Below, piece after piece: positions 11,844-23,070 of a DNA stretch of 64,000 nucleotides. The translations under genes were made by a program, and so were the position numbers. The DNA comes from Haberlea rhodopensis. Lineage: Eukaryota > Streptophyta > Magnoliopsida > Lamiales > Gesneriaceae. The notes beneath the pieces were generated by a model. That model was not told where the DNA came from. It searched no databases and worked only from the letters and a program-made list of their open reading frames with translations. The stretch is from assembly GCA_907163345.1 (NCBI GenBank), contig CAJQUN010000003.1, positions 27,357,879 through 27,421,878 of the forward strand, in the 5' to 3' direction. Each line of letters begins with the position of its first letter. Position 1 is the first letter of the stretch.

Positions 11844-13632
11844 GGATATCTACAATATAAATATGCAAAATAAGTTTATGATTTAAATCATTTAACATGG
11901 TCTTATATTAAATGATACTCCCACTATTTTGTTTGAAAAAATATCAACCCTCGAAACCTTTAGTGGGCTCGCCTAATCTTGAGTTAGCTTTAGCTAATCG
12001 CCCAAGACTCGGTTATTTAGGTAGACAACACTTTGTCAATTACATCACATATAATTCTTAGATAGTTGGACGAACAACACTTTGTTCAATTCATCAAATG
12101 AATTATAATCCAACCCATGCCTCTAGGTTCCCAATCCTATTGAGATAACCTAGTTAAGTCGTACCCAATTAAAGTATAACGGATATCACTTTTATCCTTT
12201 CGCGCCTTACTAAGATTGCCACGGTGCTTTGCTTTGGCAAACCCACACATGTACAATCGAAGTTATTGACGAGTACTTTTAATTTTGGAAGGCATCTAAA
12301 ACTTAATATTTTAGAGGGATTTATTGATCTCATGATTAATTTGATAATTTAAAATATGTCCACTACATATAGTTGTATACATATCTACATATATGTGTAA
12401 TACTATTATCAAACTAAAACATAAGATAAATCATGCATCAACATACATAATTAAACGTGACATGGTTATAGCCCCTACTAATGATTTTCTCAAGCCAATG
12501 AGAAAATCCTATGAGTCAACCTAAGGTAACTTCACAAGCACCTTCCTTTGGCTGCAATTTGTGAATGGCCTCCTCATCCCGGCACGATGCTCCATCTTCA
12601 TTGATCACCATCAATAAAATAAACTACACTATTTACAAGATATAGAATTCCTCGATTCACATTCGAGGGGAACATAGGGGAGGGATTACATTTAGAATAA
12701 AATAGAGAAAGGCACGACACGCAGGTCGTATTATAAATACAAACATCCACAAATCCTATCTAATAGGTCAAAGGGCTATAACCACGCACCATGCTCAAAC
12801 AACACATAAAGCATGCATTAACATTTAATTAATTAAATTCTAAACATTTTAAATTTAATTCTAATTAAAACTGTAAAATAATTTTTTTTGAAAAAATTAT
12901 CGTACTCTCGGGACATCACATGCCACGAACTAAAGCGACTAAGACACGAACCACCATGGTTCGAACCATGAAGCACACGGCTGGACCAATAGTGGGCCTA
13001 GGGTTCGAAACCCTAGCCCATGGCCGAGCCATGGCTCGTGCGGCGGCGGCGCTAGGGTTCAAAACCCTAGCCGCCTCGCACCTTCATGCATTCTTATGGA
13101 ATTTTATCGAGCCATCTGTTTTAGACGCCGGAATTTGTTAGCCACGAGTCATGGTCAGGCCATGCACGGGGTTGGCTCAACCATCTCGAGCTAAGGGTTC
13201 GAAAAACCTTGCTCTCATGTGGTAAAGTTACTAATCCATGAATGCGTGAACCATTATCGAGTCAAAGAGTTCAAAACTCATCCACGTCACAAAACTTTAG
13301 AAAATAAGGCGATGATGGCCGAGCCATGCACGGCTATTAGGGTTCGAAACCCTAGCCGTCATGAGCTAGCCGTCACGTCCAATGGGTTCTAAACCCTAAT
13401 TAATTTTCGACACTTCCATGCACAATTATTAGCCACAACGCTAAGCCATCTCGAGCCAAGGGTTCGAAAACCCTAGCCCTCATGTGGCTAGCCGTGGTGA
13501 CATTTGTGATGGTGATGGCCGAAAACTTTATGACATATGGTTCGATATTCGCCTAATTATATCAAATACAACTTTACGATGATTTTCAAAAACTAAATAT
13601 TTATTTCATATCATATATGAATTAAACAGTTT
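11844..13632 (-). other. Non-coding leader of the copia element (distal part)
   Basis: Together with 18814-18907 this gives a leader of about 1.9 kb between primer site and gag, long for a copia element. It contains no recognisable gene. From about 12999 to 13477 it carries a set of repeated palindromic words, listed separately. The nested element is inserted at 13632/13633. Confidence 0.75.
12999..13477. repeat. Cluster of AGGGTTCGAAACCCT palindromes in the copia leader
   Basis: Complete or near-complete palindromes centred on TTCGAA occur near 12999, 13338 and 13458. Degenerate versions lie near 13050, 13193, 13268 and 13383, several followed by CTAGCC or CATGGC words. GGTTCGAAACC also resembles a Pol III B-box, but no matching A-box is evident. 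Confidence 0.75.
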
Positions 13633-13927
13633 TGTTGGAATCGAAGAGGGGGGGTGAATGAGATTCCTTGGCTACTTTAGCGTTTTAAAATGAGTTTGTA
13701 AAAATAAAATATTTTGCGCTTGCGGAAGCCTTTAGTCAATCGATAAATAAACAATAAAATAAATAAATGCGTAAATGAAATAATGCGGTAAATAACAAAA
13801 AAATTTGTTATAGAAGTTCGGTGATGAATCGCCTACGTCTCCTCTTCCCGGTTAGATGACCTCCAACCGAGGTTCCACTAGAATAATTGATCTTGGCCTT
13901 GAGGGCTCCAAGTAAGCCACAACACAA

Positions 13928-14055
13928 CTCTTCCCGAGTTACAACGCTCTTCCCGAGCACACTACTCTTCCCGAGTACACAAGCTCTTCCCGAGCACAAT
14001 ACTCTTCCCGAGTATACAAAGCTCTTCCCGAGCTACCAACACTCTTCACGAGTCT
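13928..14055. repeat. CTCTTCCCGAG tandem array (left LTR copy)
   Basis: About eight units of CTCTTCCCGAG with variable spacers give a period near 15-18 bp. The last unit is diverged (CTCTTCACGAG). Each unit pairs imperfectly with itself (CTC...GAG). The same array is at 17699-17826 in the sister LTR. Confidence 0.85.
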
Positions 14056-14420
14056 TCTTGGCCTTAAGGGCTCCAAGGATAGCCACACAATTGCACCACC
14101 TTCACTTGATGGCGACTTTACAATTTTCCAACTTGCTTTGGTGTTGGAGGACCTTTACAATGAATTAAACCAACAAACACCTTCACGGTGTACTCACACG
14201 AAGAAACACAAGACTCAACAAAATAAGAAAATCACAAGCTCCAATACAACTATGTATGGAGATTATGATATTATTTGAACCAACAATTGATCAACACTTT
14301 GTATGAGTTGTAGACTTGTTCCTTAGCTTCAAAATGCTCCAAAGCATCAATATTTATAGTGTAGAAGGCCTCCAAGGCTCCTACTAGCCGTTGCACTTCA
14401 AAAGGCTGAAATCACTCCTG

Positions 14421-14865
14421 GATCGCCTCAGCCATCGCCTCAGGCAATCTCCATCGCCGCGCCCCAACGGACACCATAAATCAACGCATCGCCTCAGGCG
14501 ATCGCTGGATCGCCTCAGGCGATCCAAGTCAAATCCCAATGCCGTAGCTTCAGCACCCTGAAAACATGCATCGCCTCAAACGATCTCCACATCGCCTCAG
14601 GCGTTCCAGCCCATCGCCTCGGGCGTTCGTGCCATCGCCTTGGGCGAACTCCCTGCGCGCATGCCTGCGCCAAGCCTCGGCGTCGCTTCAGTCGATGTGC
14701 GGGGCGAAGTGTCTTGTGGCTGCCATTGCCTCAGGCGTTGATCACCATCGCCTGGGGCGATCTGTCTCGCATGCTCGCCTAGCCATCGCCTCTGTCGATG
14801 TGCGTGGCGATGCCCCTCCTGGCACCCATCACCTGGGGCGATGATCACCATCGCCTGGGGCGATC
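14421..14865. repeat. GATCGCCTCAGGCGATC palindrome cluster (left LTR copy)
   Basis: A dozen or more copies of a short inverted repeat with arms ATCGCC/GGCGAT and a 3-nt centre (TCA, TGG, TCG and variants) lie within 450 bp. Spacers vary. The block is GC- and CpG-rich compared with its AT-rich surroundings. The sister LTR copy is at 18192-18636. Confidence 0.9.
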
Positions 14866-15042
14866 CTGGCCAGATTGTGCACACTTGAAATTCTTCATTC
14901 CAATCTTCTTTTCATCACTTAATCTGCACACTAAGTAGATGCATTAGTATAACAAACACAAGTTTTGTTGATCATCAAAACTCAAAGATTGACCGGGGAT
15001 AATTTAGCATATTAAATGCAACCATGCTTTTAAGGCTCAACA

Positions 15043-15262
15043 ATCTCCCCCTTTTTGATGATCACAAAACTTGATAAACTTGAATAAGTAATATGCATGA
15101 AATGTGAGTAAAAATAACTCCCCCTTAACAATTGCATAACACATACAAGTTATCAAGTAAATCAATAGACAAATAACTCTCCCCCTCAAACCATGCATAC
15201 ATAAGCTCTCCCCCTTAAACTATGCATATATTAAGGTTCAAGTTTATCACAAAATTCTCCCC
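15043..15262 (-). other. Iterated polypurine-tract-like motifs
   Basis: On the element strand, purine tracts of the type AAAGGGGGAGA occur at about 15044, 15117, 15178, 15206 and 15255; the first directly abuts the 3' LTR. Reiterated polypurine tracts upstream of the 3' LTR are an established feature of Sireviruses. The remaining sequence to 15711 is AT-rich and non-coding. Confidence 0.75.
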
Positions 15263-15711
15263 CTTTTTGTGATAATCAAAAAGCATAAAAATCAAATAAT
15301 CATGGCATAATTATAACAACTTTCACATGTCCATCATCAAACATATAATAGGCATAGCAATCCTAAGATTAAATTATAGAGATGAATTATAACCATGTGT
15401 TTAAGGCACACAACAATTAATTCTAAAAGTTGCAAAGTGTGCATATGTTCATGCATTCAAGCCCAAAACAAAATAATAGGAATATCAATGCATTAGAACA
15501 AATCATATACTTGCACATTTTCAAATAGCCTATTCAAATTTGAATGCAAAGCATATCAAGCACTTACTATAAAAAGATAGCATACTTCATGCACTTAACA
15601 ATTGTGCTAAGGGGTTATGCATTTTACTCAAATTAATATTGAGCTTCAATATTTATTGAACACAATTAATTTGTGCCAATGAATTTTGAAATTGCTCTTG
15701 TAAAATAAATT

Positions 15712-17356
15712 TTACCCTTTATGACAAGAGTTAGTTCTTGTCATTGGACCAATGCCTCTTGCTTCTTCTATGGTTGTGAACAAAACAAACTCCTCATTTG
15801 AGTTGCTTGGCCCTTCATCCTCCAATTCATGGTTGTCCCTACAAAATAAATTAACAATAGGGGGGTATTTGGTACCCATTTGATTTTTGGGTCCATGGTG
15901 GTTAGCTACCTTAGGCACCTTTGGGATCCATTTCCACCTTTTGTTAGGTTGGTATTGGATTCTAGCATACCTACATTTGTTCTTGGTATGACCATTTTTG
16001 CAACAATAGTGACAAGTAGTAGATTCATGTTTTGCTTTGGCCAACAAGCTAGAAAAGAATTTTGATTTGCTTGAATAGCCTAACCCGGCTTTGTCAAAGC
16101 TACAACGTTGTAAGCCAAGCAATTCATTCATCTTTAAACTACTATCACTAAACTTGGCAAGAGAAGTCTTTAAATCAAGCACTTGATTTTTCAAAATAGT
16201 ATTTTCTTCTTCTTTCTTAGCCAAGTCTAGCTTAAGTACTTTGTTGCTCTTTTTGGTTTTACCAAGGCAATCAATGATATCATTATAAGCATCTAATAAA
16301 TCATCATAAGAAGGTACCTCATCATCCTCCTCTTCATCTTCATCTCCAAGAGCCATTAGACATAGATTTTTGGCTTCTTCTTCATCGGAGTCGCTATCAC
16401 TCCATGTTGCTATGAACGCCTTCTTCTTGCCTTTGTCCTCATTCTTCTTCCTAGGACACTTGTTAGCATAATGGCCTAATTCTTGACAATTATAACAAGT
16501 TACCTCATTTTTGGAATCTTGTTTGGTAGCATTTGATGTCTTTGACTTGCTATGCTTGGTGAAGAGCTTCTTGAACTTCTTTGTAAATAGCCTCATCTCT
16601 TCATCATCATTATCTTCTTCATCATCGGATTGGTCTTTCCTACCAACCAAGGAGATCCCATTCCTTTTGGATCTATCCTCCTCCTTTACTTCTCTTCTTG
16701 TTGCAACTTCTAGCTCATGAGTTACCAAGGTGCCATGGAGCTCATCAAGATCATAGGAAGCACTCTCCCCTTTGTTGGACTCTATGATGGCCGTCCTCTT
16801 GGCATCCCATTCCTTTGGTAAGGCCCTTAGAGCTCTCCTCCATATTCTTTGGAGGGTACTTCTCTCCAAGTTGAGCAAGCTCATTTATAATTTGAGTGAG
16901 CCTCCTAAACATTGAATCCACATCTTCTCCAGAATCCATCTCAAAGGTTTCATACTTGAGTTGTAGGAGATCTATCTTGGTCTCCTTCACTTGATTAGTG
17001 CCCTCATGACAAATTTTCAATTTGTCCCATATCTCCTTAGCGGTTGAGCACATTGAAATCCGGTTGTACTCCTTCATATCTAAAGCACAATGCAAAATAT
17101 TAATCGCTTTAGCATTTTGAGATATTAACATCATATCCGCTTTTGTGAAGTCGTCCATTTCTTTGGGAACACTAATTTCCCCAACATCCTTTAAAGGAGT
17201 ATGTGGACCTTTCACAATGATTTTCCATAGATCATAATCTACGGATTGGATATATAGAGAAATTCTATTTTTCCAATACCCGTAGTTATCACCCGTGAAA
17301 AGCGGAGGACGATTCGTCGATTGACCTTGAGCAAACTCATTTGCTAGATTAGTCAT
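15712..17356 (-). pseudogene. Sirevirus-like gag (single frameshift), two zinc knuckles
   Basis: From the ATG at 17356 the frame encodes the capsid-like gag core (PPLFTGDNYGYWKNR, then WDKLKICHEGTNQVKE). Near 16860-16830 the conserved reading changes frame: the upstream frame ends at 16751, and the downstream frame continues with RALPKEWDAKR to the stop at 15712. A one-base indel is the simplest cause. The downstream part has CYNCQELGHYANKC and CHYCCKNGHTKNKC, both fitting CX2CX4HX4C, plus an acidic Asp/Glu-rich segment and a Lys-rich predicted coiled stretch. No pol follows. A start at 17386 would only add an unconserved extension. Confidence 0.88.
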
Positions 17357-17387
17357 AAAAAGATTTTGATTTAAAACAAAAATCAAA

Positions 17388-17401
17388 TGGCTCTGATACC
17401 A
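17388..17401 (-). other. Primer-binding site (initiator tRNA-Met) of the gag-only element
   Basis: On the element strand TGGTATCAGAGCCA starts two bases after the 5' LTR end and is complementary to the 3' end of plant initiator tRNA-Met. Confidence 0.9.
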
Positions 17402-17403
17402 CT

Positions 17404-18813
17404 TGTTGGAATCGAAGAGGGGGGGTGAATGAGATTCCTTGGCTACTTTAGCGTTTTAAAATGAGTTTGTAAAAATAAAATATTTTACGCTTGCGGAAGC
17501 CTTTAGTCAATCGATAAATAAACAATAAAATAAATAAATGCGTAAATGAAATAATGTGGTAAATAACAAAAAAATTTGTTATAGAAGTTCGGCGATGAAT
17601 CGCCTACGTCTCCTCTTCCCGGTTAGATGACCTCCAACCGAGGTTCCACTAGAATAATTGATCTTGGCCTTGAGGGCTCCAAGTAAGCCACAACACAACT
17701 CTTCCCGAGTTACAACGCTCTTCCCGAGCACACTACTCTTCCCGAGTACACAAGCTCTTCCCGAGCACAATACTCTTCCCGAGTATACAAAGCTCTTCCC
17801 GAGCTACCAACACTCTTCACGAGTCTTCTTGGCCTTAAGGGCTCCAAGGATAGCCACACAATTGCACCACCTTCACTTGATGGCGACTTTACAATTTTCC
17901 AACTTGCTTTGGTGTTGGAGGACCTTTACAATGAATTAAACCAACAAACACCTTCACGGTGTACTCACACGAAGAAACACAAGACTCAACAAAATAAGAA
18001 AATCACAAGCTCCAATACAACAATGTATGGAGATTATGATATTATTTGAACCAACAATTGATCAACACTTTGTATGAGTTGTAGACTTGTTCCTTAGCTT
18101 CAAAATGCTCCAAAGCATCAATATTTATAGTGTAGAAGGCCTCCAAGGCTCCTACTAGCCGTTGCACTTCAAAAGGCTGAAATCACTCCTGGATCGCCTC
18201 AGCCATCGCCTCAGGCGATCTCCATCGCCGCGCCCCAACGGACACCATAAATCAACGCATCGCCTCAGGCGATCGCTGGATCGCCTCAGGCGATCCAAGT
18301 CAAATCCCAATGCCGTAGCTTCAGCACCCTGAAAACATGCATCGCCTCAAACGATCTCCACATCGCCTCAGGCGTTCCAGCCCATCGCCTCGGGCGTTCG
18401 TGCCATCGCCTTGGGCGAACTCCCTGCGCGCATGCCCGCGCCAAGCCTCGGCGTCGCTTCAGTCGATGTGCGGGGCGAAGTGTCTTGTGGCTGCCATTGC
18501 CTCAGGCGTTGATCACCATCGCCTGGGGCGATCTGTCTCGCATGCTCGCCTAGCCATCGCCTCTGTCGATGTGCGTGGCGATGCCCCTCCTGGCACCCAT
18601 CGCCTGGGGCGATGATCACCATCGCCTGGGGCGATCCTGGCCAGATTGTGCACACTTGAAATTCTTCATTCCAATCTTCTTTTCATCACTTAATCTGCAC
18701 ACTAAGTAGATGCATTAGTATAACAAACACAAGTTTTGTTGATCATCAAAACTCAAAGATTGACCGGGGATAATTTAGCATATTAAATGCAACCATGCGT
18801 TTAAGGCTCAACA
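17404..18813 (-). repeat. 5' LTR of the gag-only element
   Basis: 1410 bp, the same length as its partner, with about 8 substitutions. It contains the CTCTTCCCGAG array (17699-17826) and the palindrome cluster (18192-18636). Confidence 0.95.
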
Positions 18814-18890
18814 AGTTTTAATTAGCATGCAATATTAATTCTAATATGATTAACACAATTTAATCACATAAATCCGATATGAGCCTTGAA

Positions 18891-18906
18891 CCTGGCTCTG
18901 ATACCA
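18891..18906 (-). other. Primer-binding site (initiator tRNA-Met) of the copia element
   Basis: On the element strand TGGTATCAGAGCCAGG lies one base inside the 5' LTR. It fits initiator tRNA-Met priming and fixes the leftward orientation. Confidence 0.9.
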
Positions 18907-18907
18907 C

Positions 18908-20410
18908 TGTAAGTAATCCCATGAGCATACAACGCAGCGGAATAAAAATTTTAGGATTACAAACCAGCAGATCTATACATAGGTTATCATATCGGATTAA
19001 GGTATACGAAGGTCTCACCCTTGTAGCGTGTTTGAAGCAGAATCCACGGAGCAGCACCACGTCCTACGCCTTCTCCGAGTCAATAGCAAAACTCAATGAG
19101 TTTTGCCTCAACGGTATCCACACGATCAAATCGGGTGAAGGGATGGATTAATAACAAGTTGCTAGACAAGTTATTAAACCGATACACGAAGCTAACTCGA
19201 TTCACAATCGAATGATGGCACGAAAACAATCAAGGATGCCCTTCGACAATGAAGAAGCCGAGAGCAAACTTGAGAGGCGGCCGAGAGCTTCTCACGTGTA
19301 GGTTTTTGATATTATCAAGTGTTATATCAAGTCTTAATAATTAAAACCTTGTTAACACATTATATATGATTAATTAAAGGCTTTCATAAAGCCTCATGGG
19401 CTTAAGCCCATGATTTAATTCAATCATTATGATATTTAATTAAGACTCCTCTTAATTATTTAATTCATCCCATGAATTTAATTTCCCTTCTCGATTTAAT
19501 CTTTTGTGCGACCCCGATAGGATCTTGTAATGTTGGCAGTGACATAAAATCTCATTTTATGTCGCAAGCATTGAGCGGTATCTAGCAACACATCAATGCT
19601 ACCCAAATTACAAGAATGTCAATGACTCGACATAACCTTTAGAACTTGTGATAATATTAATCATGTAACTTAATCCCTTTGTCCTTTGTGTTTAGATTGA
19701 ACACGAGTCATGGAACAGTCATACTCGTATATCCAATCTTTATTTTTTGATCCCCAAGTAGAACTAGAATAAACGAATAAGCTCGATATCTCATATCGAC
19801 TCATTCGAGCATGGCCATGCATTTTAGTTCTCACTTGATCAAGGGCCTAACACATCTCCTGTTATATAGGAGGGACAAATCCTATCTCGATCAGTCAACA
19901 TCCCTCTACATAATTCGTAGTGTATCCAATAGTCGACTTTATAGTATACCCTGTTACGGGTAACGTTTGACGATATCAAGATACATAATTCCTTATGTTG
20001 GGATCTCTGATGATCACAAGTCGTAAGGATTACATACATTATTATCACTATGAGAATTGCATATGACGATCATATAACTATCCATGTTGCATTCTCATGG
20101 TGGGTCTGTCCAGTACATCGTTCTCTAACATGTACCCATGTATTGATTTGATATCTCATATCAATGAACAATTCATCGATCAACACATACTAGTCTCTTC
20201 GTATTATCATTATCCCTATTCATGATAATACTTGACTAGGGACATCTTTAAGAATAATACAATATTATTCTAAGGACATTAACATATATATTAATTCACA
20301 ATGCACAGTTAAAAGAATAATATATAATAATGAATTGCCATTCATAAAACCATAAACATTGTAAGTCTTAAACAATCATCTTATGACTTGTCTTAGGACA
20401 TATCCCAACA
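18908..20410 (-). repeat. 5' LTR of the copia element
   Basis: 1503 bp, nearly identical to 6366-7867. It is followed on the right by the TSD ATTGT at 20411-20415. Confidence 0.95.
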
Positions 20411-21268
20411 ATTGTTTGTTAAATTATTTATTTATTTTTTGGTGTTGTCGTAAAAGTTTCTTTTTTAATTATCTTTCATTGTTCCAGTTTTCGTGCATGA
20501 GATTAGAGTAGGTAATATTGTTTAGTTACGAACAAATTTATAGCCTCTAATTTTTTTTTTTTTAATTTGTGTATATTTATTAGTTAATCCTATGCCAAGA
20601 ATAAATTGTTTATAAGTTCTAATTTATTTTTATTTTTTGGTTAATATGATATTTTGATTTATTAACTTAATATATCTAAAATTCAATTAATTTTAATAAT
20701 TTATTTTAATAAAGATCAAAGTATTTTAAGAATATGTTATTAATTTCATCTTTATAATTGCCTTATATGTGAATATATTAATAAATTTATAAATAAATAT
20801 TTGATAGAATAAAATAATTATTATAAATAAAATAATTTGAAATATTCTAGTAAGAAAACTTATTAAAAAGGGTATTTCGGTCATTTAGTACTTACTTTAC
20901 ATCTATCCAATGTTTAATCAACTACACCAAACACATTATTACTTTTCTATATCTAACTAATCATATATACCAAACATAATATTGTTTATCCATTACCTTA
21001 ATAATCATCCGTTTATCCATCAAATTATCTATCCATCAAATTATCCTATCACACCTACCAAACGTAGCCAAGTGGAGTTTATAGCTTGATCGCAATCAAA
21101 TGAATGAAGGATATCGTCAACTAAATAACTTTATTCGAAAGTCAAATATTTTTAAACCGTCCCCGAACCTCCGCTAATTAGGCTATGCAAATTCCCCATG
21201 ATACTTAGAGTGCACTGACACGGACTTTTAAAGATCAATGTGGCTTCGATGCCTCTTGAGAGGTACTT

Positions 21269-21692
21269 CATTGGTGTTGGAGTGGTCATACGGGATGCTC
21301 AAGGAACTGTTAACTTGGTCCGCCAAACAGAATTCCAGGTTCTTTTTCACCTCCGGTGTTGAATTCATTGCAGTTAGAGAAGGTATAATGATTGCACGAC
21401 AACACAATTCAGCACATGGTATCGTGGAAACTAATGCGTATACAGTGTCCATTCTATCAACAATCCATCAAATTGTCATGCCGATGCTTCAATAATCTCA
21501 TTTATTCGTCAATATTGTGACCACGAGGAACGCTTTGTTATCCATCATTGTAGGCGATCGCCTAATGAAATCACAAATCTTTTAGCCTCTCGAGCAGTGG
21601 CTCATTGGCATATTCTCGTTTGCAATCTTTTGTATCTAAATACTAAAAATGTATTTTCCTTAAAAGAACTAGATCTTATGGAACATGGTTAG
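21269..21692 (+). pseudogene. RNase H-like domain relic (LINE/plant RVT_3 type)
   Basis: Three conserved pieces are readable in different frames: GVGVVIRDAQGTV, then IAVREGIMIARQH with GIVETNAYTVSIL, then CDHEERFVIHHCRRSPNE with LLASRAVAH. This order is that of the plant RNase H-like domain found in non-LTR elements and stand-alone genes. Frameshifts between the blocks and the lack of a start or upstream RT make it a decayed fragment. It lies immediately downstream of the Harbinger-like element. Confidence 0.75.
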
Positions 21693-23070
21693 AAGAATAT
21701 GATACTAAAGATATTTTGAGAACATAAAATTTGAATCAAGTTTGTATGATCAAACGTTTGCCGTTTTACCAAAATTTATAGTTGATGATAAAATACAACG
21801 TAAATCTTTTAAACCGTAGAACAGACCAAGTGCATCCGGTTGCTGTCTAACATAGAATTATTATGCTCCAACACAGGTATATAAAATCGACAATCTCTAA
21901 AAAATTCTACACATAAATATAAGAAAACACTTCTAGAGAATTTATATTTTAAGAAGCTCAATTGCATTTTTTTTATAAAGACGATAAATATGTGATTTAT
22001 TTAATTTTGGAAATTCCGGTTAGTGTTCCTTTTCTAAGTTGAGGTTAACTACTTGGAATATACAATTGGAGCTGTGCATTTGTATAAATAGCATCTTTAT
22101 CTAAGTTTTTGACCATTTTTATTGTGAAAATCTCAAATAATTCTTATTACATTTAATTTTTAAAAATAAAAACAAGTTATATATTTTTTTAATATTTAAT
22201 TTTGAAGGGCACTTTAAAATTCTTGATATTTTGTAATAATTTTTTGATATTTTAAATTAAAATAGAACGATTGTTTGTAAAGTCGCATGAGCTTAAATTA
22301 AATTTTTTTAGCAACTATTACAATTACGATGTATGTGATAGAAGCTCGAACAAGAGAATTTTGAGTCCTAATTACTATCTATGTCAAATGAGTTGCGGAG
22401 TCAAAAGATGATTAATATCTTTATTATATTATAAAAATGGAGTATGCTACAAAAACTATCATGTCCTTTTGGTATGATCATGCAATTACCAAAATACCCT
22501 TAATTTGTTTATTAATCATAAATAATATGCCGCAAAATGACTTAAATATCCGTGACACTTTTAATAATTTTAATTTATCATAATATATTATATTCTTGAA
22601 ATTTTCGTAATGCTCTTGATAATATTGTCAATTATAATATTAAAGTATCACATAATATTAATAATTAAATCTCAAATTAAAAAACTAATTAAAAAAAAGA
22701 CTGTACAAATATACAATATGTGCTGATGCACTAGTGTTACTCATATGGCCTACCGCCTACGACAACCCACTCTGATCTGTCATCGTCCCCAATGGGAGAA
22801 CCCCCATAAACCATCTTTAATTAAGCTTTTTTTCATTTAATTAATCCACAATTTCTGTTTCTGCTTTCAAATTCTTCTTCCCACCCATCATCTTTTCCAA
22901 ACCTGTCTTCCGTCAGTAATCTCAATTGCAATATTTGTTATTTTTTATTCTTTGTGAAGCGGATGGTCTGAGAGGTTACAATTTTTGGGGGGAATTGTTG
23001 CCGTCATTTGCCGGTGACGAATTTCTTCGTGTGAGAAATTAGGGAGAGGGAGACGGAAAGCGGCAGAAAT
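21693..23070. other. AT-rich spacer and promoter region of NPSN
   Basis: No gene is visible. The last roughly 300 bp become CT-rich and then purine-rich just before the NPSN start codon, as expected for promoter and 5' UTR. No convincing TATA box could be singled out. Confidence 0.5.

Larger units (their letters stand above)
13633..15042 (-). repeat. 3' LTR of the gag-only element
   Basis: 1410 bp, bounded by TGTTGG on the plus strand and CTCAACA at the right end. It contains two internal repeat arrays: CTCTTCCCGAG units and ATCGCCTCAGGCGAT palindromes. It is nearly identical to 17404-18813. Confidence 0.95.
13633..18813 (-). mobile_element. Gag-only, non-autonomous Sirevirus-like copia element (TR-GAG type)
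   Basis: Two 1410-bp LTRs (13633-15042 and 17404-18813) are flanked by the TSD AGTTT (13628-13632 and 18814-18818). The element points leftward: a tRNA-Met primer site (17388-17401) adjoins the right LTR and a polypurine tract adjoins the left one. The 2.36-kb interior holds only gag, with no trace of protease, integrase or RT, so it must use proteins supplied in trans. The Gag resembles that of Sireviruses (WDKL..HEGTNQVKE signature), and there are several polypurine-tract-like repeats before the 3' LTR, a known Sirevirus trait. About 8 LTR differences are visible and no indels. Confidence 0.93.
6366..20410 (-). mobile_element. Ty1/copia LTR retrotransposon (hosting a nested element)
   Basis: Two LTRs (6366-7867 and 18908-20410) are flanked by the 5-bp target duplication ATTGT (6361-6365 and 20411-20415). 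The element points leftward: the 5' LTR is on the right, with an initiator-tRNA-Met primer site next to it, and the polypurine tract abuts the left LTR. The internal order gag, protease, integrase, RT, RNase H identifies Ty1/copia. The 14-kb span is explained by the 5.2-kb element inserted in its leader; without it the element is about 8.9 kb. By eye the LTRs differ at about 11 positions including one indel, so the insertion is recent. Three point lesions break gag-pol. Confidence 0.96.
5654..21070. mobile_element. PIF/Harbinger-like TIR element, split by a retrotransposon nest
   Basis: The left end GGGTTGTGTTTGGTACG at 5654 pairs with the right end, whose reverse complement is GGCTACGTTTGGTAGG (ending 21070). 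Removing the inserted copia element (6366-20410) leaves about 1.37 kb of original element (5654-6365 plus 20411-21070). Its left end closely resembles the reverse complement of the right end of the element at 36706-45840, including a shared GGCCCGTGAAA word further in, so both belong to one family. No transposase is visible, so it is non-autonomous. The flanking trinucleotides CTT and AAG are not a clean TSD, which leaves the exact ends slightly uncertain. Confidence 0.6.

Noticed and set aside
12999..13477. tRNA genes or SINEs suggested by GGTTCGAAACC B-box-like words
   Set aside because: No A-box at the proper distance, no cloverleaf and no A-tail. The words are halves of a palindrome.
14421..14865. 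Possible CRISPR-like array of regularly spaced repeats
   Set aside because: Units are short palindromes with irregular spacing inside an LTR of a plant retrotransposon. There are no spacers of constant length and no cas genes.
14566..14884. Overlapping open frames on both strands in the palindrome block (also at 18337-18655)
   Set aside because: The frames are created by the GC-rich symmetric repeats. They read similarly on both strands and have no protein-like domain.
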